Numbered from the stretch's first letter, positions 1 to 7,647 are shown. The stretch is 15,358 nt of DNA from JAUVKA01 sp964465145 (GCA_964465145.1 CAYXJR010000092.1:1-15358), one strand, 5' to 3'. Numbers and translations: made by a program. Notes: a model not told the origin generated them from the sequence alone.

Positions 1-68
1 TTTTTTATTTTACTGAATTTCAATAGTTTACAAAATTATATACACATGAAAAATACGATTTCCTTATC

Positions 69-887
69 ATGGAGCAAGGAGGAGGCGGCCTGGAGCACCG
101 GAACTCAATGGCAGTATATTCCATAATTTCCGACTATCCCGGAACCAGAAGTCAGACCGGATGGCTTGGGTTTATCGCGCATGAATATTTCCATCTTTTT
201 AATGTTAAAAGTATCAGGCCTATTGTTTTAGGGCCATTCGATTATGATAAGGGAAATCTTACCAATGAATTGTGGCTATCTGAAGGTGGAACAGTTTATT
301 ACCAGGAAATTATTCTGAATCGGGCAGGTTTTACTAACTCTGATCTCTTCCTTCGCGCCATGGAACGAACTATTCGAAGCCATGAAAATATACCTGGACA
401 CCTTTTTCAATCGGTTGGCCAATCCAGCTGGGATACATGGATCAACTTTTTTAGCCGGAGTGCAAACAGCCGTGACGTAACCATCAGCTATTACGATAAG
501 GGCTGCACCATCTGCATGTTGGTCGATCTTGCAATACGTAATGGGTCTAAAAACAAGAATTCTCTCGACGATGTGATGCGTACCCTTTATTATGATTACC
601 ATAAAAAACAAAACAGAGGATTCACCGCAGAAGAACTGAGAGGAGAATGTGAAAAAGCGGCCCAAACTGATCTTTCAGAAATTTTTGATGTTTACATTCC
701 CACAACTGAACAAATTGATTATTCAAAATACCTGGCTTACGCCGGCCTGAAAATCGACCTCAGCCCCGATGGCCCTGAAGAAATGATTTTGGGAAAGACC
801 TTCCAAAAGAAAAAATTTGATATCACGAAGATGGCTGAAACTACGAAATTGCAGGAAGAGATCTTCTCGTCATGGACGAGAAATTAA
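69..887 (+). CDS. M61-family metallopeptidase, N-terminally truncated fragment (possible pseudogene)
   Basis: This is the catalytic part of a peptidase of family M61 (glycyl aminopeptidase-like zinc metalloproteases). Residues 4-13 hold the family GGGLEHRNS motif, HEYFH at 38-42 is the zinc-binding HExxH, and E72 in LWLSEGG is the expected third zinc ligand; the family's YAGLKID stretch occurs near the C-terminus. Complete M61 proteins are usually about 550-620 residues with an N-terminal beta domain and often a C-terminal PDZ domain; only 272 residues are present, without a PDZ. The ATG used here lies inside the conserved region and is probably not a genuine start: the frame stays open back to position 27, and the residues encoded there (ending in YDFLI before the ATG) also look like M61 sequence. 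An in-frame TAG at 24-26 interrupts it, with no signal peptide. Family assignment is firm; whether it is broken or misassembled cannot be settled from the 23 bases left upstream. Confidence 0.8.
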   Translation: MEQGGGGLEHRNSMAVYSIISDYPGTRSQTGWLGFIAHEYFHLFNVKSIRPIVLGPFDYDKGNLTNELWLSEGGTVYYQEIILNRAGFTNSDLFLRAMERTIRSHENIPGHLFQSVGQSSWDTWINFFSRSANSRDVTISYYDKGCTICMLVDLAIRNGSKNKNSLDDVMRTLYYDYHKKQNRGFTAEELRGECEKAAQTDLSEIFDVYIPTTEQIDYSKYLAYAGLKIDLSPDGPEEMILGKTFQKKKFDITKMAETTKLQEEIFSSWTRN

Positions 888-948
888 GACGCAAGACGAA
901 AGACGTAAGACTTAAGACTGATAACCGACAACCGACAACTGACATCTT
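886..948. repeat. Imperfect tandem 7-bp repeat array, nine units
   Basis: Read in steps of seven from 886, the sequence gives AAGACGC, AAGACGA, AAGACGT, AAGACTT, AAGACTG, ATAACCG, ACAACCG, ACAACTG, ACATCTT. The first five units share AAGAC and the next ones drift to ACAAC, keeping the period. The array starts in the last two bases of the peptidase stop codon (TAA at 885-887) and ends 11 bases before the ATG of the GH127 gene, so it fills almost the whole gap. It has no obvious hairpin and no ORF. Function is unknown; replication slippage, or a dispersed intergenic repeat family, are the plausible origins. Confidence 0.75.
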
Positions 949-959
949 AATTATTAACC

Positions 960-3653
960 ATGAAATACTTAAAGAAAACAACAATTCTAACCCTGCCGGC
1001 GGTATTGATAATGATATTATTATGTAATTGTCAGGGTACGCAGGTTGTAGAGCAAAGTAATAACCTTGCTATTTTGGCCACTGCATCAGGCAATATGTAT
1101 TTTGGCCGATCCGGAAGTTTGATTAACGACGGTGAAACACCAACCGATTCATTGCAGTGGCGGGGAAGAAGAAATAGTACTCAGAAACCGGCTACCACTC
1201 AATGGATTCAATATGAATGGCAAAACCCAGTTGCAACCAACGAAATTGGGCTATTCCTTTGGGACTTCTATGGGGAGTTTAAGTTGCCGGATTCATACCG
1301 TGTTGAGTATTGGAATGGCACTGATTTTGAGGAAGTTAAAAATCCATCGGGATATGGATTAATCAGTGGGGAATACAATCATACCACTTTCGACCCGGTT
1401 GAAACTGATAAACTCAGGGTTATTGTGGATTCAGCACAGTTTTTCGCTGCGCGGGTAATGGAATGGCAAGTGATGAAAGCCCCGGGAACTCAACCTGTTC
1501 CGCCCATAGTGGATGCCGGCGGTGACCGAAATGTTATGGTTGGTGGGAAAACTTATCTTTCAGGTTCTTTTATAACCCTGGCAAAAGAATCTGTGCCAAA
1601 GTGGATCAAGGTTAAAGGGCCTGGAAAAGTGAGTTTCGCTTACCAGGACAGCCTGCAGACAACGGCAACCTTTTCCACCCCGGGTGAATATGAAATCGCC
1701 CTTGTTATTAAAGAAGGGAAACTAAAATCACAATCATCAATCCTGGTAAAAGTCAATAATCCTCCCCCAGACCAAAGGCTGGATGTTGTGTACACTCAAA
1801 ATTATTCAATCGATAACCCCCTTTGGAACGATCGGGCCAAAGCACTGATCACCAGTTGGATCCCATGGTGTGTCAGTCAGATTGAAAGATCAGACCTGCC
1901 AACCGGACAGGGTGGTTTGGATAACTTCATCGAAGCTGCTAAAGCACTTCGGGGCGAACCCCATAATAAGCATCTGGGCTATGTTTTTTCCAATGCCTGG
2001 GTTCATCAAACCATTGAATCCATGTCTATTGCTCTAATGCTGGACCCTCAGGGAGACCAGGAAATCATAGAGGCACAGGAAATGATGAAAGAGACAATCG
2101 AAAAGTGGATTCCAATTATCCTATCCGCCCAGGAACCGGATGGTTATTTGCAGACAGCTTATACCCTCAGGGATACCACACGCTGGAAAGAACGCTGGGA
2201 TGAACGTAATCGCGGGACTCATGAAGGATATGTAGCTGGATATTTTATCGAATCTGCGATAAATCATTACACTTTAACCGATGGGAAAGACACCAGATTA
2301 TATGATGCTGCAAAAAAACTATCGGATTGCTGGGTAGATAATATTGGCCCCGGCAAGAAAGCCTGGTATGATGGACACCAGGAAATGGAGCAGGCGCTTG
2401 TAAGATTTGGCCGCTTTGTCAATGATATGGAAGGAAACGGGAAAGGGGATTCATACATCTCACTTGCCAAGTTCTTGTTGGATAACAGAGATAACGGTAG
2501 CGAATATGATCAAAGCCATGTCCCGGTACAGCAGCAATATGAAGCAGTTGGTCATGCCGTCAGGGCAGTGTATAATTATTCTGCCATGGCTGATGTTGCT
2601 GCCGAAACCAAAGATGTAGATTATCAAAGCGCTGTAATGTCGCTCTGGGAGAATATGGTTAATAAGAAATACTATGTAACAGGTGGGGTTGGAAGCGGTG
2701 AGAGCTCTGAAGGTTTTGGAGATGATTATTCACTTCCTCATGACGCTTATTGCGAATCATGTTCAAGTTGTGGTTTGATTTTCTTCCAATACAAGATGAA
2801 CCTGGCCTATCATGATGCAAAGTATGCCGATCTCTATGAAGAGACAATGTATAATGCGCTTTTAGGTTCAATTGACCTCGATGGGGAACACTTTTATTAT
2901 ACCAATACACTGAATGACAGTCGGGAAAGAGATGCCTGGCATGTTTGTCCATGCTGTGTGGGTAATATTCCACGAACACTGCTAATGATCCCTACCTGGT
3001 CCTATGTAAAGAGTGATGATGGCATCTATGTAAATCTTTTTATTGGAGGGAAAGTGATGGTTGACCGGGTTGCCGGAACTGATGTTGAGATGGTTCAGAA
3101 AACTGAATATCCGTGGGACGGCGCAGTAGATATTACTGTGAATCCAAAGCAGGAAAAAGAGTTTACCGTTTATATCCGGGTACCTGATCATAAGACCAGT
3201 GTTTTATATGCTTCTGTGCCCGAGGTAACAGGTCTTTTATCATTAAGTGTAAATGGAAAAGAAATCGCTATAAACCCGGGAAATGGCTATGTACCTATCA
3301 CACGAAAGTGGAAGTCGGGCGATTTGATCAAGTTTGAGATCCCGCTCGAGGTCCAAAAGGTAACCTCCAGCGATATGGTTGAAGCAAACAAAGGCCAGGT
3401 TGCCCTGCGCTATGGTCCACTTATGTACGCCGTTGAGAAAGCCGATCAGCCGGATATCAATCTGGCCCTTGGCTCTGCTCCTTTAAAAGCAAGCTGGCAG
3501 CCTGATTTGCTTCATGGTGTGATGGTCATTAACGGACAATGGGCAGATGGGTCAGAGCTAACAGCAATCCCCTACTGGGCCAGGAACAACCGTCTGGATT
3601 TGTACGACAAGGGCGAACGACGAGCCATGAGGGTTTGGTTGAAGAAAGAGTGA
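960..3653 (+). CDS. GH127-family glycoside hydrolase lipoprotein (beta-L-arabinofuranosidase-type, DUF1680)
   Basis: Likely hydrolyses terminal beta-L-arabinofuranosyl or a related furanosyl residue in the periplasm. The N-terminus is a signal peptide with probable lipidated C24 (LLCNC). Residues about 30-175 form a discoidin/F5-8C-like carbohydrate-binding module, about 183-266 an Ig/PKD-like domain (AGGDRN start, TFSTPGEYEIAL end), and about 270-897 the GH127 barrel plus beta domains. In the characterised Bifidobacterium HypBA1 enzyme a Glu and three Cys bind zinc and one Cys is the nucleophile; the counterparts here appear to be E599 and C601 (CESC), C665 as nucleophile and C666 (CPCC), with E584 (SEGFGDDY) matching the acid Glu. 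Additional cysteines C598, C604 and C663 sit beside them. The extra N-terminal modules explain the 897-residue length against about 650 for the catalytic part. Family members also act on other sugars (for example aceric acid in rhamnogalacturonan II), so exact substrate is inferred. Confidence 0.9.
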   Translation: MKYLKKTTILTLPAVLIMILLCNCQGTQVVEQSNNLAILATASGNMYFGRSGSLINDGETPTDSLQWRGRRNSTQKPATTQWIQYEWQNPVATNEIGLFLWDFYGEFKLPDSYRVEYWNGTDFEEVKNPSGYGLISGEYNHTTFDPVETDKLRVIVDSAQFFAARVMEWQVMKAPGTQPVPPIVDAGGDRNVMVGGKTYLSGSFITLAKESVPKWIKVKGPGKVSFAYQDSLQTTATFSTPGEYEIALVIKEGKLKSQSSILVKVNNPPPDQRLDVVYTQNYSIDNPLWNDRAKALITSWIPWCVSQIERSDLPTGQGGLDNFIEAAKALRGEPHNKHLGYVFSNAWVHQTIESMSIALMLDPQGDQEIIEAQEMMKETIEKWIPIILSAQEPDGYLQTAYTLRDTTRWKERWDERNRGTHEGYVAGYFIESAINHYTLTDGKDTRLYDAAKKLSDCWVDNIGPGKKAWYDGHQEMEQALVRFGRFVNDMEGNGKGDSYISLAKFLLDNRDNGSEYDQSHVPVQQQYEAVGHAVRAVYNYSAMADVAAETKDVDYQSAVMSLWENMVNKKYYVTGGVGSGESSEGFGDDYSLPHDAYCESCSSCGLIFFQYKMNLAYHDAKYADLYEETMYNALLGSIDLDGEHFYYTNTLNDSRERDAWHVCPCCVGNIPRTLLMIPTWSYVKSDDGIYVNLFIGGKVMVDRVAGTDVEMVQKTEYPWDGAVDITVNPKQEKEFTVYIRVPDHKTSVLYASVPEVTGLLSLSVNGKEIAINPGNGYVPITRKWKSGDLIKFEIPLEVQKVTSSDMVEANKGQVALRYGPLMYAVEKADQPDINLALGSAPLKASWQPDLLHGVMVINGQWADGSELTAIPYWARNNRLDLYDKGERRAMRVWLKKE

Positions 3654-3769
3654 TCTGTTTTAGATTATCAGGAATTGTCCATTTTTATTAATAGAACATA
3701 AAAGCGATGAAGCCTGCAATCGGCTGCTATTCTTATATTTACCGTTGTCTATAATATAAATAACCATAT

Positions 3770-4498
3770 ATGATTGAAATCTATTTTAAAAATAATGAAA
3801 TAAAAAAGTATAAATCTATAGATGAAATTGAGTATCTACCAAACAATATATTCAGTATTCGATTTATTGATTTCATCAATTCAGATCTGGAAATAATTTC
3901 TGAAAAGTTTGATCTTGATTTAACTTCTTTTAGTAAAAGAGAGGATATAGAAATAAGTTCCCATTATATGGAATCAACAGACCAGTTATCTTTGAACTTT
4001 ACGATTCCAAGCTATTCTTCCAGAAATTTTTTTAAGGGAAAGGATATTCATATTTTAGTTAAAAACGATATCGTATTTACATTTCTATCTCCAGAGATAG
4101 AAGATAGTTTAAATCAATTAACGCAATTTATATATAGTTTTGAGAATACAAGATTTGACACTTATGATGAACTTTTCATTTTTCAAATTGGAGTTATATC
4201 GGATTACTATGCTGATATTGTCGAGCTAATTTCAAAAAAGATTAATGACCTTTTCCAAAAGACTCTCAAATCGAAACAATTCAAGGAAAATGACTTGGAA
4301 CAAAACAAGATTTTTAAAATCCTGACTATTATTACCGTATGTATTTCATTACCTACTTTAATTGTAGGCATATATGGAATGAATTTTAAATATATGCCAG
4401 AACTAAAATGGGTTCTTGGATGTCCAATTATCGTCCTGTTTTTGATTTTAAGTTTTGTCTTCCCATTAATCTATTTTAAAAGAAAGAAATGGTTCTAA
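3770..4498 (+). CDS. Short CorA-like divalent cation transporter
   Basis: Probable Mg2+/Co2+ channel of the CorA family in the inner membrane. The diagnostic GMN motif is at residues 203-205 in IVGIYGMNF, followed by the family MPEL stretch. Two membrane segments are visible, about 183-203 and 213-235, and the protein ends in a basic KRKKW tail, as in CorA, which works as a homopentamer. The soluble part is only about 180 residues, so the total is 242 against roughly 315-350 in usual members; the helical hairpin and much of the stalk between the ISDYYADIVELI helix (about 147-158) and the first membrane segment appear to be missing without a frameshift. The gene is far more AT-rich than the flanking hydrolase genes and has no evident role in glycan breakdown, so it looks like an unrelated insertion in the cluster. 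The ATG is the first in frame and no clear ribosome binding site precedes it. Confidence 0.85.
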   Translation: MIEIYFKNNEIKKYKSIDEIEYLPNNIFSIRFIDFINSDLEIISEKFDLDLTSFSKREDIEISSHYMESTDQLSLNFTIPSYSSRNFFKGKDIHILVKNDIVFTFLSPEIEDSLNQLTQFIYSFENTRFDTYDELFIFQIGVISDYYADIVELISKKINDLFQKTLKSKQFKENDLEQNKIFKILTIITVCISLPTLIVGIYGMNFKYMPELKWVLGCPIIVLFLILSFVFPLIYFKRKKWF

Positions 4499-4635
4499 AA
4501 TATTATAAGCTTCTACTAAATATCTTTTTTACGATTATATTTTTATTAATTAAACCATTGCTTGGCCTTTTCACTGATCATGCAAAGGGTTTATTATCAA
4601 TACTATATAATCAAAGTCATATTCTTGTAATATAG
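4489..4635 (+). CDS. Possible small membrane peptide overlapping the CorA stop codon
   Basis: A 48-codon open frame starts at the ATG that overlaps the last ten bases of the CorA-like gene (ATGGTTCTAA) and ends at TAG 4633-4635. The product starts MVLKYYKLLLNIFF and its residues 5-30 form one strongly hydrophobic stretch, followed by a short polar tail. The overlap would permit translational coupling with the transporter. I recognise no family. AT-rich DNA readily produces Leu/Ile/Phe-rich frames by chance, so this is a tentative call; conservation of the frame in relatives is the test. Confidence 0.25.
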   Translation: MVLKYYKLLLNIFFTIIFLLIKPLLGLFTDHAKGLLSILYNQSHILVI

Positions 4636-4655
4636 TGCATTAATACGCACTATAT
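4630..4655. repeat. Perfect 9-bp inverted repeat with 8-base loop
   Basis: The arms ATATAGTGC (4630-4638) and GCACTATAT (4647-4655) are exact reverse complements separated by ATTAATAC. The site lies between the CorA-like gene and the phosphoesterase gene and overlaps the stop of the small open frame at 4489-4635. There is no T-run directly after it, so it is not a standard intrinsic terminator. It could be an operator for a dimeric regulator of the downstream lipoprotein genes, whose first start codon is about 95 bases away, or a weak RNA hairpin protecting the 3' end of the CorA message. Confidence 0.45.
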
Positions 4656-4749
4656 CCTTACCCTTAACTGCAACTTCAAAGTATTTCAATAGTTACGTCA
4701 TTAATAGTATTTTTAAGTGGACTTATTTACCAATAACAAGAAATAGGGC

Positions 4750-5937
4750 ATGAAATCACGTAATAGGATAATACTGATTCTTTTAGTTAATCTTTTGTTA
4801 TGTTCTTGTCAATCAAGACAAGGAAGTGAAGAAAGTGATAGTTGGTCTTTCGTTAGTATGCCGGATTTTATAAATGTTGATTGTGATTACCCACAACCAG
4901 GATGGGAGGATGCCCTATCCTATATCCTTGAATCAGTAAAAAAGGAGAACCCTGATTTTCTTGTAGTTGCAGGAGACATGGTGATGGGAGAATGGGACGG
5001 GCCGGAATGGAACGATCAGGATTCAATAGCAAAGTACTCAAATCGATATTATTCGGCCTGGATAAACAGAATGAATAATCACGGATTAAAATTCTATACC
5101 ACAATAGGAGATCACGAAATAGGAGACAATGATTGGCCCAGTCAAAAGAGATTGGAGGCTGTAAAGCTTTATAAAGAGGCATTTGCAAAGAATTTAAAAA
5201 TGCCCGAAAATGGCCCTGCCCATATGAAAGGTACGGCATTTTGGTGGAGGCATAAGAATGTCTTGTTTATTTCAACAGATATTTTTGAAAAGGGGAAAAG
5301 CCGTAATGGTTTGATAAAATTAGGAGTGACGGGCGACCAGCTGATCTGGTTAAAAAATGTTCTTAAAGAAAATGCCGAAGTGGATCATAAAATTGTAGTG
5401 GGCCATGCCCCTGTTCTAGGGCCTGTAAGAAAGTGGAGTTCAAGCGCTTTGATGATAAATGGAGGAAGGGATTCTGAATTGTGGCAAACAATGAAGGAAT
5501 ATGATGTGGATGCATACCTGTGTGGGGAAGTACACGCCATAACTTGTACCGAAAGGGATGGCATTATGCAAATTGCCCATGGTGGATTAATTGGTTATAA
5601 CACCCGTACTAATTATATGGTGGTTCATGTGAGCAGAGATAAAATTGATTTAGAAATCAAGGAGATTGAAATGCTACCTCATGGTGAACATTTATGGCAA
5701 GTACAAAAGAACCGACCATTAGAAAATGTGACTATTTCACCGGAAAATAAAGCCAAAGGATTTTATTCGGTGGCTAAGCTTACTATCGATAAAACTGATG
5801 GCAAGATATTTACAAACCGGCAGGGCTATTTTATGAAAGAACATGAATCAAGTGATGAAACTGCTTTTCCGGTTTTTGTTAAAAAAAATAATGAATTGTC
5901 TAAAATAATGCTTAACAGTAGCGAAGATGCTAAGTAA
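4750..5937 (+). CDS. Calcineurin-like metallophosphoesterase lipoprotein with altered metal site
   Basis: Predicted exported phosphoesterase; substrate unknown. The signal peptide ends in LLCSC with lipidated C20. Calcineurin-like motifs can be followed: D39 in SMPDFINVD (motif I), G75-D76 (GDMV), GDHE at 120-123 (in place of GNHE), H219 in GHAP, and GEVH at 259-262 (in place of GHxH). The histidine expected two residues after D39 is I41, and E260 replaces the first histidine of the last motif, so three of the usual ligands differ although the order and spacing of the fold remain. Its placement 51 bases before the GH172 gene, and the following GH106 gene, suggest it belongs to the glycan-degrading operon, perhaps removing phosphate or cleaving a phosphodiester in the substrate. 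The start at 4750 gives a complete signal peptide. The first gene of the probable 4750-10953 unit; the preceding 250 bases are the likely promoter region. Confidence 0.85.
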   Translation: MKSRNRIILILLVNLLLCSCQSRQGSEESDSWSFVSMPDFINVDCDYPQPGWEDALSYILESVKKENPDFLVVAGDMVMGEWDGPEWNDQDSIAKYSNRYYSAWINRMNNHGLKFYTTIGDHEIGDNDWPSQKRLEAVKLYKEAFAKNLKMPENGPAHMKGTAFWWRHKNVLFISTDIFEKGKSRNGLIKLGVTGDQLIWLKNVLKENAEVDHKIVVGHAPVLGPVRKWSSSALMINGGRDSELWQTMKEYDVDAYLCGEVHAITCTERDGIMQIAHGGLIGYNTRTNYMVVHVSRDKIDLEIKEIEMLPHGEHLWQVQKNRPLENVTISPENKAKGFYSVAKLTIDKTDGKIFTNRQGYFMKEHESSDETAFPVFVKKNNELSKIMLNSSEDAK

Positions 5938-5988
5938 CTAAACAGTTGACTATGAGGAGGATTATATTTACATAAAGATAATACCATC

Positions 5989-7647
5989 ATGAAAGCAACC
6001 ATCAAATTCGCTGGCATATTTGTTCTAAGTATATTTATTTTAAGCAGTTGTACTGATAAAATAAACGTAGAATCTCTGCTTCGGGAAATGCCTGACAGGA
6101 TGGAACTGACCTATTTCCCTGATCAGGAATTTAAAGTAAAACAATTTAGTAGTTACAACAGGAAAACTGTTGGTGTTGGTGAAGAAGGATGGTATGAAAA
6201 TAGCGACATGTCACATTTTTTAAGAGTGGAGGAGACTCTGGGACGGCGCGAGTTTGTAATGTTCGACCACGATGGTCCAGGTGCTATAGTTCGTTGGTGG
6301 ATGACTTTCTGGAAGGCTGAAAACGGGATCTTACGAATTTATCTGGATAATAATCCAGAGCCCGAGATAGAAGGAGCACCATTCAAAGTAATCAGCGGGC
6401 AAATGCTTGCCCAGGAACCCATCAGTCAATCGGTACCCTCCGACGCACCTTTGAACGAAAGGGGGCACAATCTGTATTTTCCTATTCCATACGGTGAACA
6501 CTGCAAGGTCACCTACGAATGCGATTCCTTAAGGGTAAAGGAAGACTACTATTGGCCCGATGTTTTTTATAATATCTGCTACCGTGAATACGGAAGTGAT
6601 GCTAGTGTTGAGACATTTTCATTGGGGGGCCTGAAAGAAATCAAAGAAGAATTAGCAGCTGCAAAAAAGCAACTTATGGAAGATTTTTCTTCATCCCGAA
6701 TTGTAGAAACATTCGATAAAGAAGTATTACCTGGCGATTCAATACTATTTCAGTTTAAAGACAAAAACGAAGCTCTTGATTTTATCTCTCTTCAGATAGG
6801 AAGCAAGAATCCTCAACAAGCTCTTCGATCGATTGTCTTATCTGTATCCTTCGACGGGAAACAAACAATATGGGTCCCGGCAGGTGAATTTTTTGGGACA
6901 GGCTATAAAGTACTTCCTCATAAAACTTGGGTAAATCAAACTAGCCAGGATGGAATAATGACAGCCGGATGGGTAATGCCATTTAAAGAGAGTTGTAAAG
7001 TATGCTATACAAATTATGGGAGTGAGACTATCCGTTTGAAAGGACAAATTGGATTTACCGATTACGAATGGCGCCCAGGCAGCATGTATTTTGCTGCCTG
7101 CTGGCACGAATATTACCACCTGAAAACAAGAGGTGAAGATGGCTGGATGTTTGATCTGAACTATGTAAATATTAAGGGCAAGGGATTATATGTTGGCGAC
7201 CAGGTTACTCTATTCAATATGGCTGAAACCTGGTGGGGCGAAGGTGATGAGAAAATTTTTGTGGATGGAGAAACATTCCCATCCAGTATTGGAACCGGTA
7301 GTGAAGATTATTATGGCTATGCCTTTGGGCACCCCGAACCCTTTTCAAACCCCTTTATTTCACAACCTTCAGGTGCTGGTAATTTCGTTCCGGAAATGAC
7401 CATTAATATGCGTCACCGTTCATTGGATGCAATCCCCTTCTCCACCTCCATCAGCACAAATATCGAAATGTGGCATTGGGCATCAACATGTTTGAACTAC
7501 GCTTTAACCTCATACTTTTATGTTCAAGATCCATATGATATAAACATTACCCCCGATATTGATGCTGTGAAAAAGCCAGTTGCCACCAGTAGTGAAGATT
7601 TTTATTCTGCTGAAGAAAAGTGTTTCTCGATCGAAAGCTTTAAGTAA
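5989..7647 (+). CDS. GH172-family (DUF2961) glycoside hydrolase lipoprotein
   Basis: DUF2961 proteins form family GH172, which includes difructose dianhydride-forming alpha-fructofuranosidases and exo-acting arabinofuranosidases; they are built from two jelly-roll domains and assemble as oligomers. Here the signal peptide ends ILSSC with lipidated C21. Family signatures are FDHDGPGAIVRWW (about residue 90), LYFPIPYG (about 162), GEGDE starting at 417, and GTGSEDYYGY around 435-444. E418 and E439 are 21 residues apart, the same spacing as the catalytic Glu pair I recall for the Bifidobacterium fructofuranosidase (E270/E291), so they are the probable catalytic residues. The central part (about 205-380) fits the rest of the double jelly roll and makes the protein longer than the shortest members. 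With the GH127 and GH106 neighbours, a furanosidic arabinose-type substrate is more likely than fructan, but this is inference. The product is probably periplasmic. Confidence 0.88.
   Translation: MKATIKFAGIFVLSIFILSSCTDKINVESLLREMPDRMELTYFPDQEFKVKQFSSYNRKTVGVGEEGWYENSDMSHFLRVEETLGRREFVMFDHDGPGAIVRWWMTFWKAENGILRIYLDNNPEPEIEGAPFKVISGQMLAQEPISQSVPSDAPLNERGHNLYFPIPYGEHCKVTYECDSLRVKEDYYWPDVFYNICYREYGSDASVETFSLGGLKEIKEELAAAKKQLMEDFSSSRIVETFDKEVLPGDSILFQFKDKNEALDFISLQIGSKNPQQALRSIVLSVSFDGKQTIWVPAGEFFGTGYKVLPHKTWVNQTSQDGIMTAGWVMPFKESCKVCYTNYGSETIRLKGQIGFTDYEWRPGSMYFAACWHEYYHLKTRGEDGWMFDLNYVNIKGKGLYVGDQVTLFNMAETWWGEGDEKIFVDGETFPSSIGTGSEDYYGYAFGHPEPFSNPFISQPSGAGNFVPEMTINMRHRSLDAIPFSTSISTNIEMWHWASTCLNYALTSYFYVQDPYDINITPDIDAVKKPVATSSEDFYSAEEKCFSIESFK

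Noticed and set aside
17..28. Twelve-base match ATTTCAATAGTT shared with 4683-4694
   Set aside because: Expected by chance in AT-rich sequence of this length; no extended similarity or insertion-like border around either copy.
46..48. ATG at 46 as alternative start for the peptidase
   Set aside because: It is in another frame from the M61 coding frame (the frame of position 69), so it cannot start that protein.
276..665. Minus-strand open frame opposite the M61 fragment
   Set aside because: The + strand carries a clear metallopeptidase with an intact zinc motif; the reverse frame has no recognisable domain. The same applies to the minus-strand frames at 2267-2470, 2659-2979, 2982-3191, 4868-5239, 6838-7119, 7825-8250, 8298-8597, 9499-9789, 9959-10267, 11329-11649, 12367-12669, 12763-13128 and 13363-13632.
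3654..3769. Possible terminator hairpin after the GH127 gene (AGCC/GGCT around 3709-3723)
   Set aside because: Only a four-base stem and no T-run; too weak to report.
5952..5975. AGGAGG at 5955-5960 and a seven-codon mini-ORF (MRRIIFT) upstream of the GH172 gene
   Set aside because: The purine-rich stretch is 28 bases from the ATG at 5989, too far to be its ribosome binding site, and lies inside the mini-ORF itself. No feature suggests a leader-peptide mechanism.
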